In this document: piece after piece, positions 58,939-64,000 of the stretch
Layout of the letters: the number at the start of each line of letters is the position of its first letter
Position numbering within the stretch: position 1 is the stretch's first letter
Assembly (NCBI GenBank): GCA_946800325.1
Contig: OX326957.1
Location: 22,507,007 to 22,571,006 of the forward strand
Reading direction: 5' to 3'
Length of the DNA stretch: 64,000 nucleotides
Source of the DNA: Luzula sylvatica
Lineage: Eukaryota; Streptophyta; Magnoliopsida; Poales; Juncaceae
Notes under the pieces: model-generated
What the model was told of the DNA's origin: nothing
What the model saw: only the letters and a program-made list of their open reading frames with translations
The model's database searches: none
Translations under genes and position numbers: made by a program

Positions 58939-60459
58939 GAGAAAAGTTTGTTTTTGGTCCCTAACAAATACCAAAATGTTCAATTTGCCTGACTGTTTTT
59001 TTTGGTCATTTTGCCCCCCAAACTTGCAATTTTGTTCAATTTGCCCCCTCCATCCAACTTGCCAGTTAAATGACTGTTAAGTTTGATATTTTATTCATAT
59101 ATTTTAAACCCGACCCAATAGTATTAACCCGACCCATTAGTATTAACCCGGCCCACATCAAACTTCAAATCCGACCCACTGAACCTATCATCTCTTCCTT
59201 CTCTGGCAGAGCCGCAGAGCTATCTCGCCGAAAAGAAGAAAAAAGCTCTAGCGATCTCTGGCCCCCCTCTCTCTCTCTCTCTCGCCGTTCTCTCTCTCTC
59301 CAGGTCAGTGTTGGGGAGGAGCCGAATCCGACAAGAGCACAACCCAACCAAGGTCGGAGAGCAGTTTCATGGGTTCGCTCGCGCACCAGCGGCAACGGCG
59401 GTGATGCTGCCCCTCCTTGTCTCCTCTCCGGCGAACTGAAGACCAAGTACCCGTCCTCGATCTTCTCTCCTTCTAATCGTGTGTTGTGTTTCCCTTTGCG
59501 CAGAAGAGAAGCAAAGAGAAAAAGGTGAAGATTTTGTTTGGTGGATTTCAGTTCAATAGTCGTGATTTCTTTTTTGTTTGGTGGGCGTTTTAGGCATGCT
59601 CTCAAGTGGAAAGAGAAGAAGACCATGAGAGGCCATTTGGGACTTACCATTTTCCTGATATTGCTCTTGTTTGGTAATTTTTCATTCTTTTTCCTTTTAG
59701 CTCGTTTGGTATTGGTTGCAAACGAGGATGAGTTAGATTTAGGGGTAATTTTGTAGCTTCAATTGAACTGTTAACACACATGCGTGACGAATTTTAGCTA
59801 ATTTGGATTTGAATTTTGTGTTATTTGCGTATGTAATAAAGCACTGCAAGTCTCCTCCTATGATGATAATTTTTTCCAATGCGAACGAGCCGTGAAGAAT
59901 TGGGCAGAATCATCTAAAGAAAACGTGAAGAGAGAAGATAAACTGACTCGAGATTTATTGTTTTTTCTGCACATTCCCCGAACCGGCGGTCGAACATACT
60001 TCCAGTGGTAAGTAAAAATCCTCTATATTTTCATCGAGAGAGAGGCACCACTCTGACCTGGAGAGAGAGAGGCACCACTCTGACCTGGAGAGAGAGAGAG
60101 AGAGAGTGGCGAGAGAGAGAGAGGGGGCCAGAGATCGCTAGAGCCTTTTTTCTTCTTTTCGGCGAGATAGCCCCTGCCAAAGAAGGAAGAGATGATAGGT
60201 TTAGTGGGTCGGATTTGAAGTTTGATGTGGGTCGGGTTAATACTAGTGGATCGGGTTTAAAATATATGAATAAAATATCATCACTTAACACTCATTTAAC
60301 TGGGTTATTGGACGGAGGGGGCAAATTGAACAAAATTAAAAAGTTTGGGGGCAAATTGAACAAAATTGCAAGTTTGAGAGGCAAAATGACCTAAAAAAAC
60401 AGTCAGGGGGTAAATTGAACATTTTGATATTTGTTAGGGACTAAAAACAGACTTTTCTC
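58939..60459. mobile_element. Pack-MULE carrying TPST exons
   Basis: The element begins GAGAAAAGTTTG and ends with the reverse complement (cagacttttctc). A perfect 9-bp target-site duplication TTTTTTATA flanks it (58930-58938 and 60460-60468), which is diagnostic of Mutator-like elements. Long inverted repeats occupy ~58939-59312 and ~60030-60459; they differ by substitutions and small indels, and the right arm has an extra copy of ctggagagagagaggc. Between them lies plant gene DNA, not a transposase. The 152-residue frame over the left arm is not a gene. Confidence 0.93.
59594..60007 (+). pseudogene. TPST: Captured 5' exons of tyrosylprotein sulfotransferase
   Basis: Exon 1 (59594-59673, after a TTTTAG acceptor) holds ATG 59625 and a signal-peptide-like MRGHLGLTIFLILLLF. 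The intron begins GTAATT and ends AG (59674-59850). Exon 2 (59851-60007) encodes SSYDDNFFQCERAVKNWAES and then DLLFFLHIPRTGGRTYF, followed by GTAAGT. The splice phase joins the exons in frame (68 residues). LHIPRTGGRT is the PAPS-binding segment of plant TPST, a Golgi enzyme that sulfates tyrosines of peptide hormones such as RGF and PSK. The rest of the enzyme is absent, and the right inverted repeat follows within ~25 bp. Retained introns and donor sites show genomic capture. Confidence 0.82.
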
Positions 60460-60468
60460 TTTTTTATA

Positions 60469-61300
60469 TTTATATTTTGGTCCATTTTTATATTTTTATC
60501 CTTTTTCCTATTTTACATTTGGGCCCTTTTTTACATTTTGATTATTTTTTTATGTTTTGATCATTTTTTACATTTTTTATCCTTTTTTCTTATTTTTTTT
60601 AATTTGCTCATTGGGTAGTATTATGTATGCAATTTTGTAAGTTCAAATTTTTTTTTTTTTTTCTTTTTACCCATTTTTTCGCTTTTTACATTTTGGTACT
60701 TTTTTGCTTTTAACTTTTTTTGTATTTGCTCATTTTGCACCAATTTTTTTAATTTGTTCATTGGGCAGGGTTATGTATGTAATTTTGTAAGTTCAAATTT
60801 TTTTTTTACCCATTTTTTCATCTTTTTACATTTTGGTCCTTTTTTTGCTTTTCAACTTTTTTGGTATTTGCTCATTTTGCACGGGTATATATGAAATTTT
60901 GTAACCTCAAATTTATGCGAGTTTTCAAAGAAATTTGTCATTTTCCCGTCGTATCCATATGACACGTGATTCTTTAATGAACCCTAACTATAATGCATCT
61001 ATTGACATCAAATATATTTGCGAATATGTTCTGATAATATTAATCGATTTTAAAAACACATGCACAAATGCTAATTATACAAATTATGTCAGAAAATAAT
61101 ATCCGTGATAGACTAATTTCATGAACCTTATGCATCTATTGACATCATGATATTAGCAAATATGTCATGATTAGATTAATTTAGTTCAAACACACACGCG
61201 TTAATTCGCACACGCGTTAATTATATTCAAATAATTATATAAAAAACATGTAAAAAAAATAAATATGTTGTCCCGCAACATTGCGTGCGGATAAAGCTAG
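60469..61300 (+). mobile_element. Helitron-like 3' region ending at 61300
   Basis: The end is ataaagCTAG followed by T, with hairpin ccgcaacattgcgtgcgg just inside (61273-61290). The T-rich DNA before the MULE (58600-58720) and after it (60840-60965) is duplicated, including gctcattttgcacg and aaatttatgcgagtttt, so the MULE inserted into a repetitive element. The 5' end was not fixed. No Rep/helicase frame. Confidence 0.5.
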
Positions 61301-62191
61301 TTTTACTAATGAAATAAGGGCTCATGGGCTCATGCCATTCATTCCCTGAAAAAGATACCAACAATTGAAAATAAGAAATTCTGCAATGTACTTTGACTTT
61401 TGACACTCAAACACTTCAAGAGATGTAATTTATCACATATCACTACACGGTAACACGTGTTTTTTTTTTATTGCAACCCAAATATACCCATGTATAAAAG
61501 AAAATATAACTGGTTCTCAAACTGATCACAATATCCTTGACGAGGTGACAAAGTAAATTTATTAGCATTTTTCATTGCCTCGATTAAATGTTAATTGACA
61601 CGTTTAATTAACACATCAATCATTTATAATATGCTAATATTAGTAAATGTTAATTGGCATTTCAATTTAGATAAACGATCAATTAAATCGTTAATTGAGT
61701 CAATCAATAATATTAATCAACCTACTTAATCCTCTTTTGCCGTCTCATCAAGAATGTTATTTTTGTGTTTTTAGGACTTCATATATAATCACCTATGAAA
61801 TAATGACTCAATTGTTAATGTTTTATGGTGTAATTTACAATTGTGTTCTTTATTTAAAAAAATAATATTTTTTATGTTAATAGATGACATTTTAAATATA
61901 TATTTTGATTTTATGTGTATTATTCACGGTTTTCTTTTATTTGTTTAAAAACTTTAATTTTGTTTGAATTATAACATGTTATATTTTATTTATTTTGTGT
62001 GAATTTATAATGATGGACCAATTTCATGGATCCTTATTAATTATAATGCATATATCCATAGACAAATTTTCATGAATCTTTATTAGTTATAATGCATTTA
62101 TTGACATCAATATATTTAAACAAATTATACAAAAAAATATGTAAAAAAAGAGCATGAAGTCTCGCGCAATTATTGCGCAGGATATTGCTAG
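61301..62191 (+). mobile_element. Second Helitron-like 3' end at 62191
   Basis: Ends gatattgCTAG followed by T, with the palindrome GCGCAATTATTGCGC (62164-62178) just inside. The ~150 bp before it resemble the DNA before the terminus at 61300 (tgcatctattgacatca, tataaaaaacatgtaaaaaa). The interval has no gene; its 5' limit is unknown. Confidence 0.5.
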
Positions 62192-62358
62192 TAATAGTAT
62201 AATTTTGTGTGATTTTGTGAATGCAGGGTTGTATTGAGAATTTTACAAAAAAAATCAGAATATGTCTACAATACAAAATAAATAAAAAGATTAGTCAGAA
62301 TAAATTTCCTATAAAAAAATGAGTGATCCTTTCAAGCTAAATCATGACTTTGACTTCC

Positions 62359-63574
62359 GAAACGATAAGTAAGCTTTAATTTATTTTAAGAATATTAACA
62401 ATATTGCCTCTCAAAACGATAAGTTAATCAGAATAATTGGTCTCATTACAATTGGTCTGATTAGCTTTACGGTGGATTACGGTGATTTAATCAGAATATC
62501 GCCTCCCAAAACATGTAGCTTTAATTTATTCTGATTAACATATTTTTAGAATATTAACAATAATCCATCGTAATTCAGAATAAATTAAAGCTGCGTGTGT
62601 TGGAGGCAATATTCTGATTAAATTGTGGTGGCAATAATTGGTCTCATTACAATTAATCAGAATAATTGGTCTCATTACGACTCCTTAGTGGTGGTGGAAT
62701 TACGAATGTTGTCCATAAATATGTTAATCAGAATAATGTTAATGAGAATAAAGAGAATGCGATGATAAAATGTGGGGGAAAATAAAATTTCCCAATTATA
62801 ATGAGATGTGGATCCAATCATTATGGTTTGCTTTATCACCAATTGATTGTAATGACGGGAATCTCAAATTTGTCAACGTCTAGCCACAAGGAACTGACAT
62901 TAGGTGTGAAAATTGATTTTTTTTTTTTTTTAAATATTGCCTTATCAAAAACTCAATTTGTTTTAAGAAACGATAAGTAAGCTTTAATTTATTTTAAGAA
63001 TATTAACAATATTGCCTCTCAAAACGATAAGTTAATCAGAATAATTGGTCTCATTACAATTGGTCTGATTAGCTTTACGGTGGATTACGGTGATTTAATC
63101 AGAATATCGCCTCCCAAAACATGTAGCTTTAATTTATTCTGATTAACATATTTTTAGAATATTAACAATAATCCATCGTAATTCAGAATAAATTAAAGCT
63201 GCGTGTGTTGGAGGCAATATTCTGATTAAATTGTGGTGGCAATAATTGGTCTCATTACAATTAATCAGAATAATTGGTCTCATTACGACTCCTTAGTGGT
63301 GGTGGAATTACGAATGTTGTCCATAAATATGTTAATCAGAATAATGTTAATGAGAATAAAGAGAATGCGATGATAAAATGTGGGGGAAAATAAAATTTCC
63401 CAATTATAATGAGATGTGGATCCAATCATTATGGTTTGCTTTATCACCAATTGATTGTAATGACGGGAATCTCAAATTTGTCAACGTCTAGCCACAAGGA
63501 ACTGACATTAGGTGTGAAAATTGATTTTTTTTTTTTTTTAAATATTGCCTTATCAAAAACTCAATTTGTGAAAA
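62359..63574. repeat. 608-bp tandem duplication
   Basis: Copy 1 (62359-62966) and copy 2 (62967-63574) are nearly identical over their length with a 608-bp period. Each contains a foldback segment, described separately. No gene is present; the short frame at 63409-63594 lies in the second copy and is not supported. Confidence 0.92.
62480..62640. repeat. Foldback element inside the duplicated unit
   Basis: The arm agctttaatttattctga (near 62518) pairs with tcagaataaattaaagct (near 62575). Further out, atttaatcagaatatcgcc pairs with a matching phrase near 62610-62630. This is a compact MITE-like inverted repeat; the second copy lies 608 bp downstream. Confidence 0.65.
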
Positions 63575-64000
63575 TAACTGCCAAAGTTCTATAATTTGGA
63601 AATCTTATGAAAAAAATTAGGCTTTCGCCAGCCAAAGAGTTTCGCGAAAAAACATAGAAATGAATTTGAATTGTTAACAAGGGTTAATTGTCATCAAACA
63701 AGATTAAGGATTACAAATCCCGGATTTAATCATTCGTCAGACTCTCTGGTGAAAGAGAGTATGTATGCTTCTGACCTTTTTTTAATACTGAATAGACATT
63801 GGGAAGTTGGGTGATTTTTGAATTAACTCTCTTTCGCCAGACCATCTGACGAAAAGAAAGAGAGTGTATTTACACCGGGTTCCTTTTTTTCTTCTTCTTT
63901 TTTCTTTTCCCACCGGAAATTTCTCTTCTAACTCGAGCATAGATTAGACCTTGGTATATACTCCAAAGAGATGTATTCTTTTTTCATGCAATATGCGGTA
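63575..64000. other. Spacer with an inverted repeat; no gene
   Basis: 63735-63760 and 63826-63851 are imperfect reverse complements built around gaaagagagt and actctctttc, with a 65-base spacer. Otherwise nothing is recognised. Confidence 0.5.

Noticed and set aside
59070..59528. 152-residue open frame in the MULE, with a 161-residue frame opposite
   Set aside because: Mostly inverted-repeat DNA with CT runs; the supported coding content is the TPST fragment downstream.

Overview
The window is nuclear DNA of a flowering plant, probably a eudicot. The support is a DUF247 gene with a GT-AG intron, long AT-rich intergenic tracts, and plant lineages of Ty1/copia, Ty3/gypsy, LINE, CACTA, Mutator-like and Helitron transposons. 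I cannot name the species. Ordinary host genes are scarce: one intact DUF247 gene, one broken DUF247 copy and one possible minus-strand terminal exon. Almost everything else is mobile DNA, much of it young and precisely delimited by target-site duplications (TSDs).

Layout. 1-3.4 kb: AT-rich DNA and a 598-residue LINE-ORF1-like protein gene on the minus strand with no reverse transcriptase beside it. 3.5-14 kb: a DUF247 neighbourhood with a broken copy, two copies of a ~0.9-kb downstream unit, and an intact two-exon gene at 12087-13777. The first downstream unit was hit by a full-length copia element (TE1, 4909-9635) and a 300-bp solo LTR (9793-10092); the second unit preserves both empty sites. 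14-20.6 kb: AT-rich DNA with a foldback element and two adjacent related Helitrons. 20590-24482: a young copia element (TE2) with an open frame that lacks reverse transcriptase.

25.06-57.8 kb is one nested structure built on a single LINE. A copia element with apparently identical 975-bp LTRs and an intact polyprotein (TE3, 26834-35403) sits in LINE ORF1. A 17.6-kb CACTA transposon (37035-54670) sits in the LINE endonuclease domain. A 10.6-kb Ty3/gypsy element (43670-54281) sits inside the CACTA element. Subtracting each insertion plus one TSD brings the LINE reading frame back into register on both sides. The CACTA element carries spliced-gene fragments that look like a DEAD-box RNA helicase of the RH16/DDX56 type.

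57.8-64 kb: AT-rich repeats holding a Mutator-like element (58939-60459, perfect 9-bp TSD, ~370-420-bp inverted repeats) that carries the first two coding exons of a tyrosylprotein sulfotransferase gene. Two Helitron 3' ends and a nearly perfect 608-bp tandem duplication follow.

The most unusual signal is in TE3. Its LTRs and untranslated leader are studded with the palindrome GTGCGTCATGACGCAC and variants, arranged in pairs mostly 22 bp apart: four pairs per LTR and ten in the leader. Each pair can fold into a long hairpin, and each palindrome also holds two TGACG half-sites of the bZIP type.
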